From CAZIVP01 sp964542915 (lineage in GTDB: Bacteria > Calditrichota > Calditrichia > Calditrichales > Calditrichaceae), in the NCBI GenBank assembly GCA_964542915.1, contig CAZIVP010000002.1, forward strand, positions 372,001 to 436,000: DNA of 64,000 nucleotides, written 5' to 3'. The position numbers and the translations under genes are program-made. Every line of letters starts with the position of its first letter. The stretch's first letter is position 1. This document shows, piece by piece, positions 27,101 through 34,429 of this stretch. The notes beneath the pieces are model-generated. The model did no database searches and was not told the DNA's origin. It was given only the letters and a program-made list of their open reading frames with translations.

Positions 27101-27717
27101 GAACTATTTCATTCCGGTTGCGCTACCGTTTCAATCAGAGTCGCTTTAACCAGTATCTCGATGCAGGCGAAAATGAAGATCGTAAACAAAACCGTTTCGC
27201 ATTTCGAACTGATTGGCGGATTACGCCGAAACTCCGCAGCCTGACGGAAGCCGCCAGCGAACGGATTCGCAGAGTAAGCCGGGCAAGTCCGCTTCGTAAT
27301 CGCAACATCACCGGCTATTACGTGGATCAGAAATGGTCATACAGACCGTTTACGCGATGGGAGTTTGGCCTTGAAAGTGAATACGGAAACGAACGTAACG
27401 ACACCGGCAACTACCCGCTCGATCTTTGGTATCTTGTGCTCAAATCCCGCGTGGATTATGCCATTCCGGGCAAAGGTCGCATTAGCGGCGAGTATACCCG
27501 CCAAACGGTGCGCATTACCGATAATCCCTTGGATTACACGGTACCCTATGAAATGGCACGCGGAAAAAAGGCGGGCCTCTCGCAGTCCTGGCATCTACGG
27601 GCGGAATATACCGTCGCCAAAAACATCGTATTTACGTTTTTTTATAGCGGTCGGGACGAGCCGCATTTCGACCGCATTATCCATAGCGGGCAGGCCGAAA
27701 TCCGGGCCTTTTTCTGA
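24181..27717 (+). CDS. Large outer-membrane beta-barrel protein, SprA-like motifs
   Basis: Protein of 1178 residues with an N-terminal signal (hydrophobic FGLIILLLSATLYGQ, residues about 14-28). Alternating hydrophobic/polar strands, very many Arg/Tyr/Asp residues and a C-terminal Phe (IRAFF) indicate a large outer-membrane beta-barrel. Residues about 160-400 carry RGIQVGSNRDFTLNSGLNV, EIDKVFIQF, and the sequence GTERVYINGERMVRGESNDYVIEYGSAQITF, which resembles the repeated segment of SprA, the type IX secretion translocon barrel of Bacteroidetes (resemblance judged by eye). It is half the length of SprA, so it may be a shorter relative or a different surface barrel. The start is GTG at 24181, overlapping the stop of the NHL gene. 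Confidence 0.65.
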   Translation: MSLQGIRIRLQWPFGLIILLLSATLYGQTITPSDIWKVDSLVAVTSDDYAFHLPATHWPYWQSLNIEKNGLLLQTGADYRIYDERLIRFFPPPDAGDTLRIQYKRMPFKLKRQYRLFNRQNLSKEDSLIKNQKSDIAQRIQFENPFKTAGASLKTSGSIMRGIQVGSNRDFTLNSGLNVELSGMITDDIEIIGALTDEATPIQPEGNTQTLEEIDKVFIQFRSPYIDGTVGDFNIEKKQTSFANVSRKLQGITLRSDYNENYLGATIAATRGYFNRMQFLGQEGNQGPYQLTGRNEGSDIIVLTGTERVYINGERMVRGESNDYVIEYGSAQITFTSNRLITSESRIEIDFEYFPAVQQYNRNVYGIEGGAKVFDDEVGIHMRYFREADNPDQLLEEGGAIRSEEKAIIEQAGDNPLNAVRSGATLRSDSSASYVKTDTTLNGRDYTIYRYVGDKNGNYSVVFSFIGKNAGSYVRTRLGVYRWVGPQNGNYEPVRLLPLPVSHDVTDLRMAWQPSNQLELSAEAALTRRDQNRLSSLDDNDNNGASAQIGLKLRDTPLKYGGNNLGRLSWQLNARYIDSRFQAVDRINRPDYQRLWNIPNELRDESAEMSVHSTMDYFPRPYVQWSLEAGELHKKGLDSRRWRSELQLDKPDWLRGGAQYELVNSAYAPEDNEINWQRYRAHIQRPFWKIEPKLFYEGEHRRNQQTDRLTGFRFNRYGGELQLINWQHIGGSIQSDIRLDDVYDYEQRNQLLPQAETRTDRLAVSLKNLERTSASLQITRRSKDYTEYFERIKIDTLKLRYADAALQDTIWQDRNTNLAELKVSHHRWKKALDVNTQYRISTQQTALKEKVYINVGEGRGNLRFDEDLEEYVPDPDGTHVLFVLPSDQFEPVTEVQSALRLRFDPDRYWERPVTSLQKLLTKISGESYFRVEEETKEPDVQSIYLLDLSKFQQNQTLRGVMQYNQDLYFLRRNRTISFRLRYRFNQSRFNQYLDAGENEDRKQNRFAFRTDWRITPKLRSLTEAASERIRRVSRASPLRNRNITGYYVDQKWSYRPFTRWEFGLESEYGNERNDTGNYPLDLWYLVLKSRVDYAIPGKGRISGEYTRQTVRITDNPLDYTVPYEMARGKKAGLSQSWHLRAEYTVAKNIVFTFFYSGRDEPHFDRIIHSGQAEIRAFF

Positions 27718-27862
27718 TGCCGTTGGATATTATTATTTTTATTATTTGAGGATATACATTAAATTGACGAAACCGAATGGGTGATTCCGGCGACGGAATT
27801 TTCTCATGTAACCCTGCGTAACATGTACCATAGTTTGACATAATGAAAAGGAGCAACGGAAA

Positions 27863-28138
27863 GTGGAATTTATTATCGTACCGCTAATATTCGGCAGCGC
27901 ATTGGCGTTATTATCCTTGGGTAAATTCATCGGCAAAAAAGAAGGCATCCATACCAGTTGCCGCGCCGGGCATAATATTGAAGGCGCCGATTCCTGCGGA
28001 GCGTGCTCCAATGAAGATATTAAGTTCTATAAATCCAAAGACGACCCCGGTTTTGAAAATGTGGCCAAACTTGGCAACCCAAACCGTAATAAGCGCTTTA
28101 TCGATCAACTCCATTTCCGTCCGGAGCGCTTTAATTAA
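27863..28138 (+). CDS. Small membrane protein with C-terminal Cys cluster
   Basis: Protein of 91 residues. A single N-terminal membrane helix (residues about 2-22, IIVPLIFGSALALLSLGKFIG) is followed by a basic step (KKEG) and a cysteine cluster SCRAGHNIEGADSCGAC (Cys at about 31, 45 and 48). The C-terminal ~40 residues are polar. The start is GTG at 27863, with AAGGAG about 9 nt upstream. I do not recognise the family with certainty. The layout (one helix, then SC-x-G and CxxC-type cysteines) recalls NqrM, the iron-delivery factor of Na+-NQR, but no nqr gene is near. It could bind a metal or Fe-S cluster on one membrane face. Confidence 0.65.
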   Translation: MEFIIVPLIFGSALALLSLGKFIGKKEGIHTSCRAGHNIEGADSCGACSNEDIKFYKSKDDPGFENVAKLGNPNRNKRFIDQLHFRPERFN

Positions 28139-28146
28139 AAAGCGCT
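28125..28146. other. Symmetric hairpin overlapping the stop of the Cys-cluster gene
   Basis: AGCGCTTT and AAAGCGCT form a perfect 8-bp stem around a 6-nt loop that contains part of the TAA stop codon. There is no T-run on either side, so terminator function is doubtful. Confidence 0.35.
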
Positions 28147-28200
28147 AAAATCCATCTGTCAGAGCCAAATTATAATTAGATTGCCGCTCCCCCCATGCTA

Positions 28201-28215
28201 AGCCGCGCAGCGGCT
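28201..28215. other. Short GC-rich hairpin between convergent genes
   Basis: AGCCGC-GCA-GCGGCT, a perfect 6-bp stem in the gap between the Cys-cluster gene and marC, which converge here. It could slow polymerase from both sides, but it lacks a T-run. Confidence 0.35.
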
Positions 28216-28231
28216 CATTGCATTCGACTTC

Positions 28232-28858
28232 TTATAACATTAGAATATCCCGCACCAGCGGTCGTAAGCCGCTGAAAAAGAATTCCACCGCTATCACCAT
28301 CACAATTAAACCCATGATACGCAGCAACAATTTGTTGCCGTTGGTACCGATAAAGCGCAGTATTTGGCGAGCCCCGAATAAAATCAGATAGGTAATCGTC
28401 ATGACTAAAAGAATGGAGAATAACAGCAGCAAACGCTTTTCCATTATAGTGCTCTCTTTCATAAAAACAACCACGGCGGTAATAGAGCCCGGTCCGCTGA
28501 TAAGCGGAATACCCAGCGGCGTCAATGCAATATCGCCCTCATCTTTAACTTTCTCATTGGGCGAAACTTTTGTTTTGCTTATCCGGGCCTGAAGCATATC
28601 GTAACCCACCATAAAGAAAATAATGCCGCCCACAATTTTGAGCGCCGGCAGAGAAATGTTAAAAAACGCAAAAATAAGGTTCCCGCCGATAGCAAATAAC
28701 AACAAAACAGTGAATGCTACGAGCGTCGCACGTAGCGCTATCATACGCGACTCTTCCATGGTGTTGTCTTCCGTAAGCGCCAGATAGGCCGGAATAATAC
28801 TGATGGGATTGATAACGGTAAAAAGTGATGTGAATGTTAACAATGCAAAATCTAACAT
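28232..28858 (-). CDS. MarC-family integral membrane protein
   Basis: Inner-membrane protein of 208 residues from the MarC (UPF0056) family. It has six hydrophobic helices and the family's hallmark INPISIIPAYLALTE (about residues 17-31) and TPLGIPLISGPGSITAVVVF (about 112-131), each with a Pro-rich re-entrant-like segment. The molecular function is unproven. Despite the name, E. coli MarC has no clear role in antibiotic resistance. AGGAGG precedes the ATG by 6 nt. It is a single gene, with no linked regulator. Confidence 0.92.
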   Translation of the reverse strand: MLDFALLTFTSLFTVINPISIIPAYLALTEDNTMEESRMIALRATLVAFTVLLLFAIGGNLIFAFFNISLPALKIVGGIIFFMVGYDMLQARISKTKVSPNEKVKDEGDIALTPLGIPLISGPGSITAVVVFMKESTIMEKRLLLLFSILLVMTITYLILFGARQILRFIGTNGNKLLLRIMGLIVMVIAVEFFFSGLRPLVRDILML

Positions 28859-28973
28859 GCTTGCCTCCTGCAGCTAATGGAATTCTTCCGCAAAAAAAGA
28901 AGGCAAGCTAAACCATTTAATCAAAGATAGCAAACGATCCGTCGAACTTACTTTGATGAAGGCCTAAGATCAT

Positions 28974-31900
28974 TTACTTATTCAGAGTTCTCACCAGACC
29001 GGCGTATTTGCGTTCCACCTTAAAACCAAAACGATAGAAATATTCGGGTCGGAAAAAGCCCGTTGTTACAAACCTGAACTTCTCTCCGCTCATGCGATTT
29101 AAAAACTCGTTTAAGAGACCTTCGCTGATGCCCTTACGCCGGTAATGATTGGCAACGACAATTTTATCCATATATACTGTTTGATTGTCGAGATAAGTGT
29201 AGAAAAGACCGCCGATAACAAAGCCCCGCTCCGAAATAGCAACCAGAAATTGATGATCGGGCCGGAAACGCACCGGTAGGCGGCTTTCCAAAAATATTTG
29301 ATGCAAACGGGATATTTCTTTGGGAGAAATCGGTTTGCGTACATTATAGGGCGTGCCATCATAATCTTCCAGTTGTACGACCACGTCGGCCGTACTCCTG
29401 CCCTTATCCGGCGTGCTCACAAGCACCGCGGTATCGGTTGGCTTCAGATGCGGATAACTGAGGCGGGTGAGAAAATATTGATCGCGTTCGGACAATGTCA
29501 GTTCGCTCTGCATATCCGAAATATATGTAAGCATGGCGTCAGTGCTCAGTTCGCCTTTGCGTTGTTTTTCAGCCATACGGCGTAAACGCGGTAAAACGGT
29601 TTCCCTGCCGTCTTTAAAGACCGTCTCCATAAAAAAGCGCGTGCGCGTCTCAGGATATTTATCTTCCAGAGCATGCAATTGATAGGTATCGTACAATTCA
29701 TTGAGCGTCCGGGCCTGCGCCGACAATGAGGCGTCCGGATTAATCGCATTCCAGCGATGGAAACGTTTGATGGCAAAAAACAGGCTTTTAGGCAGGAAAC
29801 CGACGCCTCGCATTTGATCGACATAAGCGCCGATCCATTTGCGCACCGGATATTGGGTTTGTTTATTCGTCGACATATTAAGGCAATCACGTAAAAGAGC
29901 GAGACCCTGCTTTTCGCCTTCCGAATCCAATACGCCCGCAAGCATATCTTTGTATACGTTGCTGCGTTGCAAAAACGGATACCGTTCTTCAGTACCAGCC
30001 ACGAACTGCCCGTAAAAATCATCTACTAATGCAAAAAGCCCCTGAGATTCTTTTCTGGAAGCGATGGAGACCAGATGCATACCGGTCTGATAATCGTGCT
30101 CCGGAACGATGATATTGCGAGCGGACTTATCGCTCAACTCCAGTTGGTAGCCGGTGCGTTTCCAGAAACTTACATTGGCTGCCATGGCGGTCCGGACAAA
30201 GAACGGCCAGAGATGGTAAAGACGCCGTTCACTTTCTTCCTGATTTCGACGTAAATTACGGCGTATTACTTTTTCAACCACATCTCCGGAAACATAATCT
30301 TCCGTCCATAAATTATGATCTTCCCAGTAGCCGCCAAAATCATGCACAAGGCGCAAACCCTTGGCAGGCGCACCGGCATGGATCATCCAGTTCATTTCCG
30401 CCCGTACTTCATCCGAACGTTTTCTGTTGTTAAATATGAGAACAAAGTCGTAAGCGCCGCGAAATCGCGTCTGGACCGCTACGCGAAATACCGATTTGTC
30501 TTCATTCTCGGAAATAAAGCTGATCCAAATTCCGCCCATCGGGATATCATAAAGACGCACCATTTCACCACCTGAAAATAAAAAGATGGCTTCACGCAAC
30601 ATCGATGTCTGGTTGAAGGCATTTAAAATGCGACGTCGTTCGTTTTCTGGTATCCCTTCTTCAAATGTAATAACGTCCTTCCAACGATATTCTTCATGCG
30701 TTTCGATGTCCACCGCTATCGACGGCTCATCACCCAGCCATTCACGGAAACCGTTTAACAATTTTTGACGCGCCGCGCCTGCAATTTCAGGCAGTCCCCT
30801 GTAATCGGAACGGAGTTGGTAACGTACGATTAATTGGCGCACCCGTTTGTAGCGTGTTGGATGTGCGACGCCGTACATGGCCATCAGCTGGAGTAAAGAG
30901 GGGATGGCGTTGTTTGTCCAATCCGGACTGGAAGATTGTTTTTTCAACCGTTTTTTTAGGACGTCGTGAATGGCGTGGAGGCCTTCATCGCCCTGAAAGT
31001 GGCCGGTTATTTTTGTTCTTAGTGAATCATCCAGCAAATGCGGATCTTGTTCGATATAGGAATGTAAATAAGCGCCGAACGCGGGAGCGGCGTGCCTGGG
31101 CAGGCCCAATAAGAACATTTGCCTGGTGATGGACAAAGAGCCTGCGAACTGCGGATGGCGAACGATCGCCAATGCCAGAGGATAAATCGTTAAACTCGTA
31201 TCGTCCAGAATCAATTTGAGATATTGAATCGCAATCATAGCCTGGCTCTCAAGAGGGGATTGTAAAAGGCGTACAGCGAGGTCAAGCCCGAATAACGATT
31301 TTTCTTCCTGTTGCAGTATGGTTTCCAGACGTTGCCGTCGTTCTTTATCCACGCGTTTATGTCGCGATATATCAACAAAACGGATGTGTTCGTTCAAATC
31401 GTCCATCCGGTACCACTGAAAAATACTCTCCCCCGTAAAGGCCCGCAGGCGATCATTGCCCAGCCAGTAAAAAGGATTTGCGAATATTTCCTGTAAATCC
31501 ACAAAGCCGTCATCAAAAGCATAAATATAATCGCCGATCTGTAAATAATTGTCCTGCTTTGAAATGGTTTTAAGCGGCAGCTTTTGTTCATACTTGGATA
31601 TACGCAACCCATCGCGGTCGATGTTCAAATCGCCCGCCAAACACCCTTTCTCCCGCAAGAACCAATTGGGAACTCTTAATTCTTTAGTTCTAAACGGAAG
31701 GCTAATGTAGTGCTTCTGGTACATGGCGTTGATCACCGGCTCAAAATGGGATTCGATCACGCGCCGGCGATAAGTGGATTTCGGAGTAAGTTCGCCTTTT
31801 GCCGCCGTAAACGCCCGATCAATCAGCCGAAAATCGATAATGCGTTCGTATGGCGCCAGAAATTTATTGACCGTTACCACAACCGAAGCAAAATACGCCT

Positions 31901-33761
31901 GTCGATCCTCTTCGTTCATGGTTTGCAGAGGATTTCCGGAACCGCTGTAATCGGGATATATCAATACCGTATTGTAGGGACGATGGTCTCCGACGAGGAA
32001 AACCTGCCGGATATAGTCGAAATCATTAAATAAATTTTCTATCTTTTGCGGCGCAATGGTTTCGCCTTTTATGTTTTTGTAAATCTCCTTTTTACGATCG
32101 ATAATCACATAGTAGTCCTCGTCATTCTGTTCCATTATGTCGCCCGTAGGTAACCACCCTTCTGGATCGAACACCTCATCCCGGCGGGCGCCATAATAAC
32201 CGAGCATTACGTAAGCCCCGCGAATCATCATCTCGCCGTCATGTCCCAATTTGACATCGATGCCCGGCAATGGTACGCCAAGAGTATTGGGTATATATTG
32301 ACCGGGTGGCGTCATGGTTATTCCGCCGGTCGCTTCCGTCATACCGAATCCGCTCATCAACTCGATCCCGTTCCTTTGAAAAAAACGAAACACATCACTA
32401 TCCAAATGACCCGCCGCCGAAAGACCCCATCTCAGGTAACCGCCCGTGGCATCCTGCACGTTCTCGCGTATCTTTTCGGATTCATCAAATTCCAGATTCA
32501 CCTGACCGGTAATATGCTCGTAAAGTTGGTACCATTTTTTGGGAATACTGATAAATACAGTAGGTTTTACGCGCTGCATATTATCAAGCATGGTTGCAAG
32601 AGAAGGATTTTCCATAAAGGCATATTCCGCCCCCCAGAACACAGCGCCCATCATTTCCAGCCACCGCCCGAAGGTGTGATACAACGGGAGGTATGAAAGA
32701 AAACGATCCGCTTCGCCGATTTCCGGCAGAGCGAGCGCCCGGCAGAAACGTTTATAAACAATATTGGTATGGGAAAACATAATACCTTTGGGATTCCCGG
32801 TGGTGCCCGAGGTATACATAATCGTCGCAAGCGAATCCATATCCGCTATGCGGGCATGCTCTTCAATGTCTTGTTCACTCACAGGTAGCGCCTGTTGTTC
32901 CAGGTCCTTCAAAGACATGACCCAGCCTTCAACACTTTTACCTTCCGCAAGGATCGCTTTTTGTAATGGGGGTACGGACGATTTGACCTGTTTGACTTTG
33001 GCCAACGCCCTGTCCCCGGATAGTAAGATCAGAGGCGCCTTCGTTTCATTGAGGATGAACTCGATTTGCTCTGGCACTGAATTTGCTGGAATCATTATAT
33101 TGACAATGCCGCTGTATAGACAAGCCAAATCCAGTAACGCCATTTCCGGGCTGTTTTCCATCAAAAAGGCGATTTTAGGCGAATCTTCTTGCGGGGCCGG
33201 TAAAAGGGTGCGTAAAATGCGTGCATACAATATGACTCTTTCTTTCACGGCATGCCAGCCAATCTCATCTTCTTTCTGGCCGTTTAATATCCGAAAAAGG
33301 GTTTTACGTTCATATTCGCGCCAACGTTGATCCAATAAACGCGGCACGGTAAAGCGGCTTTTTCGTAGCAATTCCAGAATGAGGGGCTCCCAGCGTTTAT
33401 CGCCGTATAACTTCTTTAAGAAAGGCGGCAACCGTAACATATCCAAATAGGTATGGATCAGAGATGGATCGTTTAAATCCGTATAATGCAACCAGGTTCC
33501 GAATTTAAAATAAATCTCGGCATCTAAGATTTCTGCAACGGTATATTTTAAACCGCTGAGAGAAGCTTCCGTTAATAACTCATTGATCTCGTCGGCGCTT
33601 TGGATTTGGCTATTCTTGCTCGCTTTGGACTCCACCAACGAATCTATAATTTGATTAAGCGATTGGAGGAGTTTTTTATCCGTGGCTATGTCGAATGCAT
33701 CGGCGCCTGCTTGTATGGTATTTCTGACGGATTGAAAACGGTTTTTAATCTCTTTGTCCAT
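28974..33761 (-). CDS. Giant AMP-forming acyl-CoA synthetase fused to unknown region and GNAT domain
   Basis: Protein of 1595 residues from the ATG at 33761 (GAGGGGG upstream; the ATG at 33848 has no site). Residues about 180-690 are an ANL-superfamily, long-chain acyl-CoA-synthetase-like module. The phosphate loop TIMYTSGTTGNPKG is at about 311-324, followed by LPLYHTFGR, GFGMTEATGG and GWLPTGD. The next ~800 residues match nothing I know. They include an alpha-helical stretch (about 780-960) that could be HEAT-like, and an alpha/beta part with RLVHDFGGYWEDHNLW and LWTEDYVSGDVVEKV. The last ~110 residues are a GNAT acetyltransferase with VVANHYRRKGISEGLL, the CoA-binding loop. One reading is that an activated acyl group is passed to the GNAT site; this is inference. 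No neighbour explains the substrate. Confidence 0.8.
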   Translation of the reverse strand: MDKEIKNRFQSVRNTIQAGADAFDIATDKKLLQSLNQIIDSLVESKASKNSQIQSADEINELLTEASLSGLKYTVAEILDAEIYFKFGTWLHYTDLNDPSLIHTYLDMLRLPPFLKKLYGDKRWEPLILELLRKSRFTVPRLLDQRWREYERKTLFRILNGQKEDEIGWHAVKERVILYARILRTLLPAPQEDSPKIAFLMENSPEMALLDLACLYSGIVNIMIPANSVPEQIEFILNETKAPLILLSGDRALAKVKQVKSSVPPLQKAILAEGKSVEGWVMSLKDLEQQALPVSEQDIEEHARIADMDSLATIMYTSGTTGNPKGIMFSHTNIVYKRFCRALALPEIGEADRFLSYLPLYHTFGRWLEMMGAVFWGAEYAFMENPSLATMLDNMQRVKPTVFISIPKKWYQLYEHITGQVNLEFDESEKIRENVQDATGGYLRWGLSAAGHLDSDVFRFFQRNGIELMSGFGMTEATGGITMTPPGQYIPNTLGVPLPGIDVKLGHDGEMMIRGAYVMLGYYGARRDEVFDPEGWLPTGDIMEQNDEDYYVIIDRKKEIYKNIKGETIAPQKIENLFNDFDYIRQVFLVGDHRPYNTVLIYPDYSGSGNPLQTMNEEDRQAYFASVVVTVNKFLAPYERIIDFRLIDRAFTAAKGELTPKSTYRRRVIESHFEPVINAMYQKHYISLPFRTKELRVPNWFLREKGCLAGDLNIDRDGLRISKYEQKLPLKTISKQDNYLQIGDYIYAFDDGFVDLQEIFANPFYWLGNDRLRAFTGESIFQWYRMDDLNEHIRFVDISRHKRVDKERRQRLETILQQEEKSLFGLDLAVRLLQSPLESQAMIAIQYLKLILDDTSLTIYPLALAIVRHPQFAGSLSITRQMFLLGLPRHAAPAFGAYLHSYIEQDPHLLDDSLRTKITGHFQGDEGLHAIHDVLKKRLKKQSSSPDWTNNAIPSLLQLMAMYGVAHPTRYKRVRQLIVRYQLRSDYRGLPEIAGAARQKLLNGFREWLGDEPSIAVDIETHEEYRWKDVITFEEGIPENERRRILNAFNQTSMLREAIFLFSGGEMVRLYDIPMGGIWISFISENEDKSVFRVAVQTRFRGAYDFVLIFNNRKRSDEVRAEMNWMIHAGAPAKGLRLVHDFGGYWEDHNLWTEDYVSGDVVEKVIRRNLRRNQEESERRLYHLWPFFVRTAMAANVSFWKRTGYQLELSDKSARNIIVPEHDYQTGMHLVSIASRKESQGLFALVDDFYGQFVAGTEERYPFLQRSNVYKDMLAGVLDSEGEKQGLALLRDCLNMSTNKQTQYPVRKWIGAYVDQMRGVGFLPKSLFFAIKRFHRWNAINPDASLSAQARTLNELYDTYQLHALEDKYPETRTRFFMETVFKDGRETVLPRLRRMAEKQRKGELSTDAMLTYISDMQSELTLSERDQYFLTRLSYPHLKPTDTAVLVSTPDKGRSTADVVVQLEDYDGTPYNVRKPISPKEISRLHQIFLESRLPVRFRPDHQFLVAISERGFVIGGLFYTYLDNQTVYMDKIVVANHYRRKGISEGLLNEFLNRMSGEKFRFVTTGFFRPEYFYRFGFKVERKYAGLVRTLNK

Positions 33762-34429
33762 GCAATTCGCCCCCTCTCTGTAAACTATCCGAATATACAA
33801 TAGACACGACAAACGCAGCAAATGAAACCGATGATTTCCCGCCATCACGTCCAGCTAAACGTTCTTTACAGATTCTGATATTTACGATAGCAAAAATATG
33901 ATTGATGTATGATGACAGCTGTATTACATGATCCTGACAAATCCGAAACATATATAGAAAAAGGCTCCAGTCAAATTAAACTAAACCCGGGATATTTGTA
34001 CATCATCGAATTTCTAAAACGCACCAGATCGGATATCAAGCCGATCCGCATGTTTGGCAATCTCCATTATAAACAGCAAGATGATGCTTCACGGGCAGTG
34101 GGTTAAGATTCATTTCGAATGCAGTGAGCGTAAAAACAGATGGGAATCAAATAATTCTCACCTGAACCGGTTTCTTAAAAAGGCTCGCAGGCAATCGATT
34201 CTACCGCATGGTTTATTATACCTATTTAGGTAAGATACAAAGCGGCTGGTATTTGCAGGCTCCATTTTATGAACGGGAGCAATACGTGTTACATTTAAAT
34301 CAATTCCCCCGCCAATATAGACGGGGATATTCGTTGCCATCACAAACCGACCATTCGAACTTTAAAACAAATTCGCTTTATCACAACGCTTTCCACACAG
34401 GTCCCAGCATTCCGACAGCGCTAATTCGG
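33762..34429. other. Intergenic region of about 670 bp, no gene supported
   Basis: Lies between two minus-strand giant genes and should contain the promoter of the ligase-GNAT gene (at the 33.8 kb side) and the 3' end signals of the Ig-repeat gene (at the 34.4 kb side). Short frames on both strands (for example 33909-34106 plus) lack ribosome binding sites and resemble no family. I see no tRNA, riboswitch or repeat in it. Confidence 0.5.

Noticed and set aside
33909..34106. Plus-strand 65-codon frame in the large intergenic region
   Set aside because: No Shine-Dalgarno, no recognisable family and no neighbour on that strand.
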